Source of the DNA: Clostridium saudiense
Lineage (GTDB): Bacteria > Bacillota > Clostridia > Clostridiales > Clostridiaceae
NCBI RefSeq assembly: GCF_000577815.1
Contig: NZ_CBYM010000013.1
Location: forward strand, 1-64,000
Direction of reading: 5' to 3'
DNA length: 64,000 nt
The notes under the pieces were generated by a model, which was given only the letters and a program-made list of their open reading frames with translations, had not been told where the DNA came from and did not search any database. Made by a program: the position numbers and the translations under genes. Positions 36,504-46,767 of the stretch are shown piece by piece; the first letter of the stretch is position 1; the number at the start of each line of letters is the position of its first letter.

Positions 36504-37510
36504 GCTTTATAGAATATTTTAAAGATAAAGTTATATTTATAATAATTAATATAATTGTTTTAGTTATTACATCTTATTTATTGTTTGGATTAAATGTATC
36601 TTCCTATGCAATTTTTATAATATGTATTTTGAATTTTTTAGCCAGTATATCTTTTTTTATTTATGATTGTTTAAGAAAAAGTAAGTATTATAGTAGTTTA
36701 TTAAAGAGATTAGATGAATTGGATAAAAAGTATTTTATTGGTGATGTTGCTACTGAAGAAGATTTTTTAGAGGGTAAAATTTTATTTGAAATTATAAGTC
36801 AAGCAACAAAATCAATGAAGGATGATATAAGTGAATCTATTAGAAATAGCAATGATTATAAAGAATATATAGAGCTTTGGGTACATGAAATAAAAACTCC
36901 TATAGCAACTTGTAAATTACTTATTGAAAATAATGATAATGAAGTTACTGAAAGTATAGGAGAAGAGGTAACAAAGGTTGAGGATTATATAGAACAGGTT
37001 TTATTTTATGCAAGAAGCAATGCAGTAGAAAAAGATTATTTGATTAAAGAAATTAATTTAAAGAAATCTATTAATTCTGTAATTAGAAAAAATGCTAATA
37101 CTTTAATTGAAAAACGGGTTAAAGTTGATATTAGGAATGTTGATAAAATAGTATCCTGTGATAGTAAATGGATAGAATTTATTTTAGGTCAAATAGTAAG
37201 TAATAGTATTAAATATATGGATAAGAAAGAAAGTGTTTTAAAAATATATAGTGAGAATATAGGAAATGACGTTATTTTAAAAATATGTGATAATGGAATT
37301 GGAATGGATGAAAGGTCTGTAATTAAAGCTTTTGAAAAAGGGTATACAGGTGAAAATGGTAGAAGATTTGGAAAATCTACTGGCATGGGATTATATTTGT
37401 GTAAAAAGCTTTGTGAAAAGTTAGGATTAGGTATAAATATTAAATCAAAGGAAAATGAAGGAACAGAGGTAACTATATTATTTCCTATAAATGATATGAT
37501 GAAATTTTAG
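36500..37510 (+). CDS. Intramembrane-sensing histidine kinase (BceS-like)
   Basis: A 336-residue kinase. Two closely spaced N-terminal helices (about 11-32 and 37-57) with almost no extracellular loop are typical of Bce-type kinases, which sense through the ABC transporter. The H-box is WVHEIKTPIATCK near 129. N-box QIVSNSIKYM, G1 DNGIGMDE and G2 GKSTGMGLYLCKKL complete the ATPase. It overlaps the response regulator gene by four bases. Confidence 0.92.
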   Translation: MSFIEYFKDKVIFIIINIIVLVITSYLLFGLNVSSYAIFIICILNFLASISFFIYDCLRKSKYYSSLLKRLDELDKKYFIGDVATEEDFLEGKILFEIISQATKSMKDDISESIRNSNDYKEYIELWVHEIKTPIATCKLLIENNDNEVTESIGEEVTKVEDYIEQVLFYARSNAVEKDYLIKEINLKKSINSVIRKNANTLIEKRVKVDIRNVDKIVSCDSKWIEFILGQIVSNSIKYMDKKESVLKIYSENIGNDVILKICDNGIGMDERSVIKAFEKGYTGENGRRFGKSTGMGLYLCKKLCEKLGLGINIKSKENEGTEVTILFPINDMMKF

Positions 37511-37532
37511 TGCTAAAAGGGAGAGTAAGTTT

Positions 37533-38087
37533 ATGAAGAGTATTGAAACAGAAAGATTAATATTAAGAAAATGGTGTAAAGATGATTATTTAGATATGTA
37601 TGACTATGGTAGTGATGATAGAGTAGGACCTAATGCAGGGTGGCCTGTACATAAAACTATAGAAGATAGTAAAGAAATAGTTGATATGTTTATAGATGGT
37701 GATGAAGAATACGCAGTAGTTTTAAAAAGTGAAAGTAAAGTTATCGGTGGAGTAGGGTTACATTATAAAAAGATTGATAAAAATATGCAAGGTGGAAATG
37801 TACGTGAAATAGGATATGTTTTAAATCCTAAATATTGGGGAAATGAATATATTCCTGAAGCTGTTAAAGCATTAATAAAATATGGATTTGAAGAATTAAA
37901 TTTAGATTTAATTTGGTGTGGTCATTTTGATTATAATTTTAAATCTAAAAGAGTAATTGAAAAATGTGGATTTAATTTTAAGTTTGAAAAGATAAGGGAA
38001 CTACCGTTATTAGATAATAAAGAAGTTAATGAATTATATTATAATATTTTAAAAGAAGAGTATTTTGATAAAATAAAATTAATGTAG
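37533..38087 (+). CDS. GNAT acetyltransferase, RimJ/RimL type
   Basis: A 184-residue N-acetyltransferase of the RimJ-like GNAT group. IETERLILRKW at the start, IGGVGLHY near 72, REIGYVLNPKYWGNEYIPEA near 91 (acetyl-CoA binding) and KRVIEKCGFNF near 148 are standard. It lies 23 bases after the kinase and ahead of a terminator, so it belongs to the same transcript. It might modify an antibiotic, peptide or ribosomal protein; its inclusion with BceRS is suggestive only. RBS agggagag. Confidence 0.85.
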   Translation: MKSIETERLILRKWCKDDYLDMYDYGSDDRVGPNAGWPVHKTIEDSKEIVDMFIDGDEEYAVVLKSESKVIGGVGLHYKKIDKNMQGGNVREIGYVLNPKYWGNEYIPEAVKALIKYGFEELNLDLIWCGHFDYNFKSKRVIEKCGFNFKFEKIRELPLLDNKEVNELYYNILKEEYFDKIKLM

Positions 38088-38104
38088 AAAAAATGTTTTT
38101 ATAT

Positions 38105-38152
38105 CTATGCCTCAGGTAAAATATGTATATTTTACCTGAGGCATATTTTATT
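38105..38152 (+). terminator. Terminator between GNAT and ABC genes
   Basis: A stem of about 18 bp (tatgcctcaggtaaaat / attttacctgaggcata) is followed by tttta. It separates bceRS-GNAT from the first ABC module. Confidence 0.88.
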
Positions 38153-38240
38153 AAGGAATTATTAAGAAAATTTAAAATATATAGTAAGATTTTATAGATA
38201 TAATACAAGGAGTGATGGAAAAAGTGTAGGAGGAAGATAC

Positions 38241-39161
38241 ATGAATGTTTTAGAGGTAAATGATTTAAGAAAGTCATTAGGAAAAAGAGAAATTATAAAA
38301 GGTGTAAGTTTTAATATAAAGTCTGGAGAAATATTTGGATTTTTAGGACCTAATGGTGCTGGGAAAACTACTACAATAAGAATGTTAGTTGGATTAATTA
38401 AACCAACATCAGGAGAAATAAAAATTTGTGGGCATGATTTAAGTAAGGATACAACCAATGCTTTAAGTGAAGTTGGAGCAGTAGTTGAAAATCCAGAGTT
38501 ATACAAGTATTTATCAGGTAGAGAAAATCTTATGCAAATTGCAAGAATAAGAAAGGTATCTAAAGAAGATGTAGAAGAAACTATAAAACTTGTTGGTCTT
38601 GAGGGAAGGATTGATGATAAAGTAAGAAAATATTCTTTAGGAATGAAGCAAAGATTAGGACTAGCAGCGTCCCTTTTATCAAAACCAAAGCTACTAATTT
38701 TAGATGAGCCAACGAATGGATTAGATCCATCTGGAATATTAGATTTTAGAGAAGTTGTACAAAAGGCAGCTAAGGAAAGGGGAATGGCTGTATTTGTATC
38801 ATCTCACATATTATCAGAAGTTCAAAATCTTTGTGATAAAGTTGCATTTATTAATGATGGAGTAATTAAGGCTGTTGAAGAAATAAATTCAGATACAAAT
38901 TCTATGGATACTGAGAAAGATATAATTTGTCTCGTTTCTAATGATGATAAGAAAATAATTGAAAATGAAGTTAAAAAATTAACTTATGTTTCATCATGTA
39001 AAATTAATGATAAGGGATTACAAATAATATTAGAATCTAACTCAACGTCTAAGCTGGTTAAGCATTTAGCATGTAATAATTTTAATATTGAAGAAATCTA
39101 TAAGGAAAGAAAAGGCTTAGAGCAAAGATATATGGAATTAGTTGAGGGAGGAATAAGATAA
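38241..39161 (+). CDS. ABC transporter ATP-binding protein (BcrA-like)
   Basis: A 306-residue ATPase of the bacitracin/multidrug export type. Walker A is GPNGAGKTTTIRM near 39, the signature YSLGMKQRLGLAASLL near 134 and Walker B LLILDEPTNGLDPSG near 153; a family-specific C-terminal extension follows (about 220-306). RBS is aggagg. The stop overlaps the permease ATG (TAATG). With the next gene it forms a two-component exporter placed between BceRS and BceAB. Confidence 0.92.
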   Translation: MNVLEVNDLRKSLGKREIIKGVSFNIKSGEIFGFLGPNGAGKTTTIRMLVGLIKPTSGEIKICGHDLSKDTTNALSEVGAVVENPELYKYLSGRENLMQIARIRKVSKEDVEETIKLVGLEGRIDDKVRKYSLGMKQRLGLAASLLSKPKLLILDEPTNGLDPSGILDFREVVQKAAKERGMAVFVSSHILSEVQNLCDKVAFINDGVIKAVEEINSDTNSMDTEKDIICLVSNDDKKIIENEVKKLTYVSSCKINDKGLQIILESNSTSKLVKHLACNNFNIEEIYKERKGLEQRYMELVEGGIR

Positions 39162-40384
39162 TGTTATTTACTTTAATAAAAAATGAATTAATAAAACTTA
39201 TGAAAAAGTCCAAGACATGGATAGTATTTGCACTTTTTGCAGCTTTCATAGCAGTAACTATATTTGCTCAATATAGAAGCGATAAAAATATGAGAGTATG
39301 GAGTTCACCAGAGAAACAACTAGAAATGGCTCAAGATAATTTAAACTATTATAATGAAGAACTTGAGCTGAATAAAGACACTGATGTTAATCCAGAATAT
39401 ATAACATATTTACAAGAGGCTATAGAAAATTCAAAGGCTCAAATAGAAAACTATGAAGATATAATAAAAAATGGATTAGATGAAAAGGCATGGAAGCTTC
39501 AATTAGATCAAATGATTGAGGATAGTAAGCAAATTATAGAAAGTTATAAAAAGTACGATGATGAGTGGTCAAAAAGATATTTAATGGAAGAGCAAGATAA
39601 TTTAGAAATGTATAATTATCTTAAGGATAATAATATTGAGCCACTTTATGGATGGGAATATGAAGCTTATAACTATATGACTTCACTTATGCAATTTTTA
39701 GGAATGGCACTTTTACTTTGTGGGATAGCTGTATTTATGAGTGATATAGTTTCTGGAGAATGTACGCCAGCTACATTAAAATTCCTACTTGTACAACCAG
39801 TAACAAGAGGAAAGGTGCTTTTATCTAAGTTTATATCAGTAACAATAACAGTTGTTGCTATGATTTTAGGGGGAGAACTTATAGGATTTGCTTTTGTAAA
39901 TTTAACTAGTAAACTAGGTGGAGCTAGCTATCCAGTTAATTTAGGAGCTCAATATAATAAGGTTATAAATTCTGAAGGTGTAGCTGAATTAGTTAAAGTT
40001 GTAGGATCAGGGCACATGGGAACTAATGGAGAATTGTTTGTTAAAGCTATGTTATTCCAAGGATTATTTATTATAGCAGCTTGTTCAGTAGTATTTTTAA
40101 TTTCAACTTTAATAAAAAGTAGTATGATAACTATGGCATTATCAGTAGTTGTTACGGTATTTTTAAGTATAGGAAGTCAAGGAATAGATTCACTTAAAGA
40201 TGTTGCACATTTAATATTTGTAAACTATGGTGATGGAATTAGTGTATTAACTGGAAGTAGTGCATTAGCGTTTAATAATCCTAATATGACAGTTCAAAAT
40301 GGAATAATAGTTATGATTGCAACTATTGTAATTTCATATACAATTGCGCATATTAACTTTAAAAGAAAAGATATTTTAATTTAA
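39161..40384 (+). CDS. ABC-2 type permease (BcrB-like)
   Basis: A 407-residue membrane protein. One helix near the N-terminus (TWIVFALFAAFIAVTIFA, about 19-36) precedes a long, charged, helical extracellular region (about 45-165). Five further helices follow, from LMQFLGMALLLCG onward. This is the ABC-2 layout of lantibiotic and bacitracin exporters. It is translationally coupled to the ATPase gene. The roughly 120-residue extracytoplasmic insertion is probably the region that meets the antimicrobial peptide. Confidence 0.88.
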   Translation: MLFTLIKNELIKLMKKSKTWIVFALFAAFIAVTIFAQYRSDKNMRVWSSPEKQLEMAQDNLNYYNEELELNKDTDVNPEYITYLQEAIENSKAQIENYEDIIKNGLDEKAWKLQLDQMIEDSKQIIESYKKYDDEWSKRYLMEEQDNLEMYNYLKDNNIEPLYGWEYEAYNYMTSLMQFLGMALLLCGIAVFMSDIVSGECTPATLKFLLVQPVTRGKVLLSKFISVTITVVAMILGGELIGFAFVNLTSKLGGASYPVNLGAQYNKVINSEGVAELVKVVGSGHMGTNGELFVKAMLFQGLFIIAACSVVFLISTLIKSSMITMALSVVVTVFLSIGSQGIDSLKDVAHLIFVNYGDGISVLTGSSALAFNNPNMTVQNGIIVMIATIVISYTIAHINFKRKDILI

Positions 40385-40475
40385 TAAAAATAATTATCTT
40401 ATATTGTATAAGTTGATTAATAATAAATTGTATCAGGAGAAAATATGTATATTTTCATCTGCGATAATTATAAAA

Positions 40476-40508
40476 TACGCACACCACTTTGGTGTGCGAT
40501 TTTTGTTA
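40476..40508 (+). terminator. Terminator after the BcrAB-like module
   Basis: The stem cgcacacca / tggtgtgcg with a short loop is followed by atttttg. Confidence 0.88.
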
Positions 40509-40627
40509 TATAACAAAAATGTAAGGTTTCTGTTATATAGTTCTATGGATAGAGTATCATATTAATTGTAAAATTTAATCATAGTCAAGGGAAAGTCTTG
40601 AAAAATATGAACTCAGTGGAGGAAAGT

Positions 40628-41398
40628 ATGAAAAGGGAAGTTTTAAAGGTAAGCAATATAGAAAAATATTATGGAAATAAGAGTAATATAACTAAAGCAA
40701 TTAATAATATTAATTTTACAGTAGAAGAAGGAGAATTTATTGGGGTAATGGGTGCTTCAGGAAGTGGTAAAACTACATTATTAAATTGTATCTCAACAAT
40801 AGATAAAGTAAGCAGTGGTCATATTTTTATAAATAATAATGATATTACAAAGTTAAACTCTAAAAAAATTGCAAAATTTAGAAGAGAAGAGCTTGGATTT
40901 ATATTTCAAGATTTTAATTTATTAGATACATTAACTTGTTATGAAAATATAGCATTAGCATTAACTATTTCAAGAGTTAATCATAAAGAAATTGATATTC
41001 GAGTTAAAGAAGTAGCAAGTAAACTTGGAATTATGGAAATATTAAACAAGTATCCTTATGAAGTATCAGGTGGACAAAAACAAAGAGTTGCATGTGCAAG
41101 AGCAATAATAACTAATCCATCATTAGTATTAGCTGATGAGCCAACTGGTGCATTAGATTCAAAGTCTGCAAAAATGCTTCTTGAAAGTTTAGAACATTTA
41201 AATACAGAATTAAATGCAACTATTATGATGGTAACTCATGATGCTTTTACAGCAAGCTATGCAAGTAGAATTTTATTTATTAAAGATGGAAAGATTTTTA
41301 ATGAGTTAGTTAGAGGAAATGATAGCAGAAAAGATTTCTTTAATAAGATAATCGAAGTTGTTACCTTACTTGGAGGTGATCAAAGAGATGTATTTTAA
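40628..41398 (+). CDS. ABC transporter ATP-binding protein (BceA-like)
   Basis: A 256-residue ATPase of the MacB/BceA type. Walker A is GASGSGKTTLLNCI near 42, the Q-loop IFQDFNLLD near 96, the signature VSGGQKQRVACARAI near 145 and Walker B LVLADEPTGALDS near 166. ATG 40628 follows ggagg at the correct distance, while the upstream TTG 40598 and ATG 40607 have weaker sites. It overlaps bceB by 11 bases. It works with the BceB-like permease to remove bacitracin-type peptides and to activate the BceS-like kinase. Confidence 0.92.
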   Translation: MKREVLKVSNIEKYYGNKSNITKAINNINFTVEEGEFIGVMGASGSGKTTLLNCISTIDKVSSGHIFINNNDITKLNSKKIAKFRREELGFIFQDFNLLDTLTCYENIALALTISRVNHKEIDIRVKEVASKLGIMEILNKYPYEVSGGQKQRVACARAIITNPSLVLADEPTGALDSKSAKMLLESLEHLNTELNATIMMVTHDAFTASYASRILFIKDGKIFNELVRGNDSRKDFFNKIIEVVTLLGGDQRDVF

Positions 41399-43361
41399 GC
41401 TAGCTACAAGAAATTTAAAAAAGAGTTTAAAAGATTATACTATATATTTTTTAACATTAGTATTTGGAGTTTGTATATTTTATACTTTTAATTCTATTGA
41501 ATCACAAAAAGTAATGATGGATTTAACTGATATGCAGGCAGCAGCATTTCAACTAATAGATGTAGTTATGGGAGTTGCTTCAGTATTTATTTCTTTTGTT
41601 TTAGGATTTTTAATAGTATATGCTAATAACTTTTTAATAAGAAGAAGAAAAAAAGAATTTGGAATTTATATGACATTGGGTATGGAAAATAAACAACTTT
41701 CTAGATTGATATTTATAGAGACAATGTTAATTGGAGTTGTTTCGCTAGTAGTAGGGGTAGCTTTAGGAGTTTTACTTTCACAAGGATTATCAATATTTAC
41801 TGCTAAATTATTTAAAGTTAATTTAGTTAATTTTACTTTTGTATTTTCTAAAATAGCATTTATTAAGACATTAGTTTGTTTTGGATTAATTTATTTAGTT
41901 GTTTTAATTTTTAATTCATTTACTATAAGAAAAGTAAAATTAATAGATTTATTAACTTCTGCAAAGAAAAATGAAAGCTTAAAAGTAAAAAACATTTGGA
42001 TATCTGTAATAACATTTGTAATTAGTATAGTAATGATAGGTTCGGCATATTTTATAGTATTAAAAAATGGAGTTGCAATAGCAAGTCCAACAGCTATAGG
42101 AATTCCAGTATTATTAGGATCTATAGGAACACTTTTATTTTTCTTCTCACTATCAGGGTTTTTATTGAAGATTATGCAAAACAATAAAAAATTCTACTTG
42201 AAAGATTTAAATATGTTTGTATTAAGACAAATTAACAGTAAAATAAACACTACTTTTATATCAATGACATTTATTTGCTTAATGTTATTTATTGCAATAT
42301 GTACATTTTCAAGTGGATTTGGAATTAGCAGAGGTCTCAATAAAGATGTTCAAGATTTAACGCAATTTGATAGTAGTATATGGAACTTAAATGGTGATAA
42401 TATTGAAGACTTATTAGGAAAAAATAATTTAGATGACATTTCTAATTATGCAGAATACACAAATTATAATAGTGAAGTACCTTATAGCAAATTTTTAAGT
42501 AAGAATGGTATTGAAAAAGGAAGTAGTTATTATCCTGTATTTGCAGATAGTAATATTAATACAATTACATTATCAGACTTTAATGGGTTATTAATATTGT
42601 TAGGAAAAGACACTGTAGAGTTAGGGCAAAATGAGTATTTAGCTTTTGGTGACATAGATGATATGCAAGCTGTGATACAGGAAGCTATAGATAATAATAC
42701 TAAAATAAATATTAATGGAAAGGAATTAAGTCCTTCAAGTAATAAAGTTTTCAATATTGTAGCTTATGATTCAACTCTTAAAAATAATATTTGTACATTT
42801 GTAGTAAATGATGATGTAGTTAATGGATTAACAGCTATTAATACTTATTTAAATGTAAATTATAAAGATGATAAATTAAAGTCAGAAGAAGCTATAAACA
42901 AGTTAATAAAAGATAATAATGCTAAGGATGGAACTCAAATATATTATATTAGTAAAGAAAATGTAGAAGCAACTACAGCTGGACTTGGAGCAGTGGTTTC
43001 CTATCTAGCAATTTATATGGGGGTTATATTCCTAATAACAAGTGCAGCAGTTTTAGCACTTCAACAATTATGTGAATCAGCAGATAATATCTATAGATAT
43101 GAATTACTTAAAAAAGTTGGAGTTGATGAAAAAATAATTAATAAATCTTTATTTACACAAATAGGAATATATTTCATAATTCCTTTAGCACTTGCATTAG
43201 TTCATTCTATAGCAGGATTAAAATTTGCACAAGGAATAGTTTCTATAGTTGGTGATGGAAGTATGATGAAATATATATTAATTACTTTAGTTGTACTTAT
43301 AATTATTTATGGTGGATATTTTATTGCAACTTATAATGGCTCAAAGAAAATGATAAAATAA
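41388..43361 (+). CDS. FtsX-family permease (BceB-like)
   Basis: A 657-residue permease with ten predicted helices. Helices 7 and 8 are separated by the large extracellular domain typical of BceB (about residues 315-535, starting GLNKDVQDLTQFDSS). An FtsX domain is visible near the N-terminus (RRRKKEFGIYMTLGME near 83). ATG 41388 has a strong ggaggtgat RBS inside the ATPase gene. BceB-like permeases bind bacitracin-lipid complexes or lantibiotics. It closes the Bce-type locus. Confidence 0.92.
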   Translation: MYFKLATRNLKKSLKDYTIYFLTLVFGVCIFYTFNSIESQKVMMDLTDMQAAAFQLIDVVMGVASVFISFVLGFLIVYANNFLIRRRKKEFGIYMTLGMENKQLSRLIFIETMLIGVVSLVVGVALGVLLSQGLSIFTAKLFKVNLVNFTFVFSKIAFIKTLVCFGLIYLVVLIFNSFTIRKVKLIDLLTSAKKNESLKVKNIWISVITFVISIVMIGSAYFIVLKNGVAIASPTAIGIPVLLGSIGTLLFFFSLSGFLLKIMQNNKKFYLKDLNMFVLRQINSKINTTFISMTFICLMLFIAICTFSSGFGISRGLNKDVQDLTQFDSSIWNLNGDNIEDLLGKNNLDDISNYAEYTNYNSEVPYSKFLSKNGIEKGSSYYPVFADSNINTITLSDFNGLLILLGKDTVELGQNEYLAFGDIDDMQAVIQEAIDNNTKININGKELSPSSNKVFNIVAYDSTLKNNICTFVVNDDVVNGLTAINTYLNVNYKDDKLKSEEAINKLIKDNNAKDGTQIYYISKENVEATTAGLGAVVSYLAIYMGVIFLITSAAVLALQQLCESADNIYRYELLKKVGVDEKIINKSLFTQIGIYFIIPLALALVHSIAGLKFAQGIVSIVGDGSMMKYILITLVVLIIIYGGYFIATYNGSKKMIK

Positions 43362-43411
43362 ATAAGGTGTACAAGTAAGTACATTAAATATCTTATACGA
43401 GGTGAATTTGT

Positions 43412-44134
43412 ATGATAAATTTTGCACATAGAGGGGCAAGTAAGTATTATCCTGAAAACACTATATTATCAATAAAGGAAGGCATAAAAACAGGAGCAAC
43501 TGGTTTAGAAATTGATGTTCATAAGAGTAAAGACAATAAACTTGTTGTAATACATGATGAAGATATTGAAAGAACATTTATAGGAAAAGGGTTAGTAAAG
43601 GATTATACCCTTAAAGAACTTAAGGGTTTTAAGTGTAGAAATAAGAATTTTGAAGATAACTTAGAGTGTAGAATTCCTACTTTAGAAGAGGTTTTAGAGT
43701 TAGTTAAAGCTTCTAGGGTAATATTAAATATAGAACTTAAAACTGATGAAATACATTATGAGGGAATTGAAAAAGATGTAATAGATTTAGTTAACAAGTA
43801 TGAGTTAAAGAATAGAGTAATATTATCTAGCTTTAATCATGAGTCTATAAAAATTTCTAGAGAAATTGATAGTGAGTTTAAAACAGGATTATTATATTAT
43901 CAGCCTATAAAAGATGTAGTTAATTATGCTAAGGATTTTGGTGCAAATGCAATTCACCCAGATATTAGATTAGTATCAGAAGAGCTTATTAAAGAAGCTA
44001 AAGAAAATAATATAGATGTAAATATTTATACTGTGAATAGTCCAATCTTAATGAGAAAATTAATTTCAGCAGGAGTAAGTGGAGTATTTACCGATTATCC
44101 AGACTTGTTACAGGAAATAATAAATAATGGATAA
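43412..44134 (+). CDS. Glycerophosphodiester phosphodiesterase
   Basis: A 240-residue GDPD-family enzyme that hydrolyses glycerophosphodiesters to glycerol 3-phosphate and an alcohol. Catalytic residues are all visible: FAHRGASKYYPENT (residues 4-17), GLEIDVHKSKD (near 36) and VVIHDE (near 48). There is no signal peptide, so it acts in the cytoplasm. RBS gaggtg. Convergent with the Yes-type genes; glycerol recycling from envelope turnover is a reasonable role. Confidence 0.93.
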   Translation: MINFAHRGASKYYPENTILSIKEGIKTGATGLEIDVHKSKDNKLVVIHDEDIERTFIGKGLVKDYTLKELKGFKCRNKNFEDNLECRIPTLEEVLELVKASRVILNIELKTDEIHYEGIEKDVIDLVNKYELKNRVILSSFNHESIKISREIDSEFKTGLLYYQPIKDVVNYAKDFGANAIHPDIRLVSEELIKEAKENNIDVNIYTVNSPILMRKLISAGVSGVFTDYPDLLQEIINNG

Positions 44135-44149
44135 ATAAAAGATAAAAGT

Positions 44150-44206
44150 AATAACTCTGATAGAAAACTAAAAGTTTTCTATCAGAGTTATTACTTTTTA
44201 TTTATT
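44150..44206. terminator. Terminator between convergent GDPD and yesL-like genes
   Basis: A stem of about 22 bp (aaaagtaataactctgatag / ctatcagagttattactttt with an extra inner aaaac/gtttt pairing) is flanked by T on the plus strand and by T on the reverse of the minus strand, so it can serve both. Confidence 0.9.
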
Positions 44207-44235
44207 CAATATAAAGTTTGTTGAAGATATTACAT

Positions 44236-44937
44236 TTAATTAGAAGCTGATAAAGTTCCAACTGATGATTTCTTTTCAAGCTCTAATAATATAGGTTTAT
44301 CATAAATTGTTAATATAAAACAAAGTATACTTGGTATAAATAGTACTAACAGAGCATGTATTTTAGCAACAAGGAAAAGTGCTATTAATGTAACAATTAT
44401 TTTTAATAAAGTTATATAGAATTTCTTTATTGAATAGTAAAAAGATAATGCAACAATATCTCTTAATTTCATATGAAATCTACAATTAATAGGAAATGCA
44501 TAAAGACCTAATATTAATACAAAAATTCCTAATATTAAAAATATTATATGAAGTCCACTTGAAGACATATTTAAATAAAAATACTGAAAATCTACAAAGA
44601 AGATAGTTAATAATAATAATTCTACAAACCATAATTTAAAGTTAGACTTAAATTGAGTTTTATAAGAGTTAAAAAAGTAAGAGGTGAATGAAATATCTTT
44701 TTCTCTAACTATTTCAGCCATTGTAGAGTATAAAGCGCCTAAAGCTGGTCCAAATGGAATTAAGCAAATAAATAATAAAGCTATACTAAATAGACTAGCA
44801 TTATATGATGTTAGTGTATAAAAAAATATAAGTGGTATATTAAGGAGAATAAAATAAAGTCCTCCTAATAAAAGCCAAGTTATATAATTAATAATTGAAA
44901 AAAGTGGTTTGTCATAAAATTCTTTTTGTTTACCCAT
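44236..44937 (-). CDS. yesL: DUF624 (YesL-like) membrane protein
   Basis: A 233-residue protein with about five helices and the DUF624 pattern (FIPFGPALGALYSTMAEIVREKD-like region near residue 60, about 20 residues). YesL-type proteins accompany YesMN two-component systems and their sugar ABC transporters; their biochemical role is unknown. Here it is the last gene of the minus-strand yesN-yesM-yesL unit. Confidence 0.85.
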   Translation of the reverse strand: MGKQKEFYDKPLFSIINYITWLLLGGLYFILLNIPLIFFYTLTSYNASLFSIALLFICLIPFGPALGALYSTMAEIVREKDISFTSYFFNSYKTQFKSNFKLWFVELLLLTIFFVDFQYFYLNMSSSGLHIIFLILGIFVLILGLYAFPINCRFHMKLRDIVALSFYYSIKKFYITLLKIIVTLIALFLVAKIHALLVLFIPSILCFILTIYDKPILLELEKKSSVGTLSASN

Positions 44938-44955
44938 AGTTTAATACCTCATATT

Positions 44956-46767
44956 TTAATCATTTTTTTCTATTTCTTTAATTGGTGGAATTTTAATAAT
45001 GACTGTAGTACCATAATTATAAACACTTTTAAATGAAAGGCCATAATTATCACCATATAACAGTTTAATTCTTTTGTTGATATTTTTTAAGCCATAACCA
45101 CTACCTTTTGAAGAGGTAAGCTTATTATCGATTAGTTCTTTAAGTTTATCTTCAGTCATTCCTATACCATCATCAGAAATTGTTAGAATCACATCTGAGT
45201 TAATAGAATATCCTAGTATAGAAATAGTACCAGTTCCCTCACCTTTACCCAGAATTCCATAATTAATAGAATTTTCAATAATAGGTTGTAAAGTAATCTT
45301 TGGAATTAAATAATCATTAATAGATTCATCAACATTAAATTTTAATGAAATTCTATTGTTATATCTCATATTTTGAATGTTTACAAATAATGTTGCATGC
45401 TGTAGCTCATCTTTTATAGGAACTAAGTCCTTACCCTTGTTTAAAGAAAGCTTATAAAATTTAGCTAAATTTTTAACTGCATGGCTAATTTCAGAGTTCA
45501 TTTTTTTATATGACATCCAATTAATCATATCTAGGGTGTTATATAAAAAATGAGGATTAATCTGAGATTGTAAAGCCTTTAATTCAGCATTTTTTACACT
45601 CTTACCAAGTTTGTATTGTTCATCAATTAATATAGACATTTTACCAATCATATAATTGTAACTATCAATTAATTCTCCTAATTCATCATTATCATTATGA
45701 TCAATATAATGACTAAAGTCACCGGATTGAACACAACGCATCCCTTTAACTACTTTATTTAATCTTTTATTTATATATTTTATGAAATAAAAAGCTAAAG
45801 CTATGGAAGTTCCACCACAAATAACTACTATAATGAAAAGATAGATTCTTTGAGAATTTATAGCAGCAATAATACTTGATTCTGGTAATAAGGTTACCAA
45901 ATACCAATCTGTTTTATCTATTAAAGACGATTTAACATAAATTTTTGAATTATTAACTTTAGTAGTGGAAAACTTATTATTTATATTTGCAAAATCTTGA
46001 ATTTGATTTATATCAGTTATATATTCAATATTTTGATTTTTTTCTTCGGATGAACAAATTATGATTCCTTCAGAATTAATTATATAGCTAACAGTATTAG
46101 GTACAGAATTAATTTTATTGATAATATCGCTAATTAGAGATTTTTTAAAGGTAAGCTTTAAATAACCTATATTTTCAGCAAAATTATCAGGGCTTTTTAT
46201 AGTTTTAAAAAGTGAGAGTGTATCAGATGGTAGTGGATTATAAGTAGTAAAATAAGAACTAGGTCCCCAAATAAATCGGGCATTAGTACTATTTATTGAA
46301 TTTATAGCTTTAGTACCATCTAATATATTCATACTAAAAATATTTTTATTATCATTCTTGTAAATAAAATTATCATTAACATATAAACTTACATTAGAAA
46401 CTTCAGATTCATCTTCGTATGATGAAAGAAATAATCTTAAATATGATAAATGACTTATTTGGTCAGATAGTAAATAATTATCAGGATCATTCCTAAGTAT
46501 TGTTACAATGTTTTCATCAATAGCTAATGTATTAGAAATATCAAAGATTCTATATAGTTTATAAGTTATAAAATCAACAGATTGTTCAAAGGCCTTTTCA
46601 GTAGAATTTAATAAATTACTTTCAATGATATTGGACATTTTAGCATAAGAGTATCCAAATAAAGCTGTTAAAGGAACTAATATTAAAATACAATAAGTTA
46701 ATAGAAATTTTTGTATTAAATTTAGTTTCCTAAAAAAAGTAATTTTATTTATAATATAATCTTTCAT
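44956..46767 (-). CDS. yesM: YesM-like sensor histidine kinase
   Basis: A 603-residue kinase of the LytS/YesM group. A first helix (about 18-40), an extracellular sensor domain (about 41-290), a second helix (IYLFIIVVICGGTSIALAF, about 303-321), a HAMP domain, then the His-kinase region with the acceptor His in SQINPHFLYNTLDM near 411 and a HATPase domain (DDGIGMTED near 536; GSGYGLKNINKR near 556). It shares a TAATG overlap with the yesN gene. It should sense an oligosaccharide or a bound receptor. Confidence 0.92.
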   Translation of the reverse strand: MKDYIINKITFFRKLNLIQKFLLTYCILILVPLTALFGYSYAKMSNIIESNLLNSTEKAFEQSVDFITYKLYRIFDISNTLAIDENIVTILRNDPDNYLLSDQISHLSYLRLFLSSYEDESEVSNVSLYVNDNFIYKNDNKNIFSMNILDGTKAINSINSTNARFIWGPSSYFTTYNPLPSDTLSLFKTIKSPDNFAENIGYLKLTFKKSLISDIINKINSVPNTVSYIINSEGIIICSSEEKNQNIEYITDINQIQDFANINNKFSTTKVNNSKIYVKSSLIDKTDWYLVTLLPESSIIAAINSQRIYLFIIVVICGGTSIALAFYFIKYINKRLNKVVKGMRCVQSGDFSHYIDHNDNDELGELIDSYNYMIGKMSILIDEQYKLGKSVKNAELKALQSQINPHFLYNTLDMINWMSYKKMNSEISHAVKNLAKFYKLSLNKGKDLVPIKDELQHATLFVNIQNMRYNNRISLKFNVDESINDYLIPKITLQPIIENSINYGILGKGEGTGTISILGYSINSDVILTISDDGIGMTEDKLKELIDNKLTSSKGSGYGLKNINKRIKLLYGDNYGLSFKSVYNYGTTVIIKIPPIKEIEKND

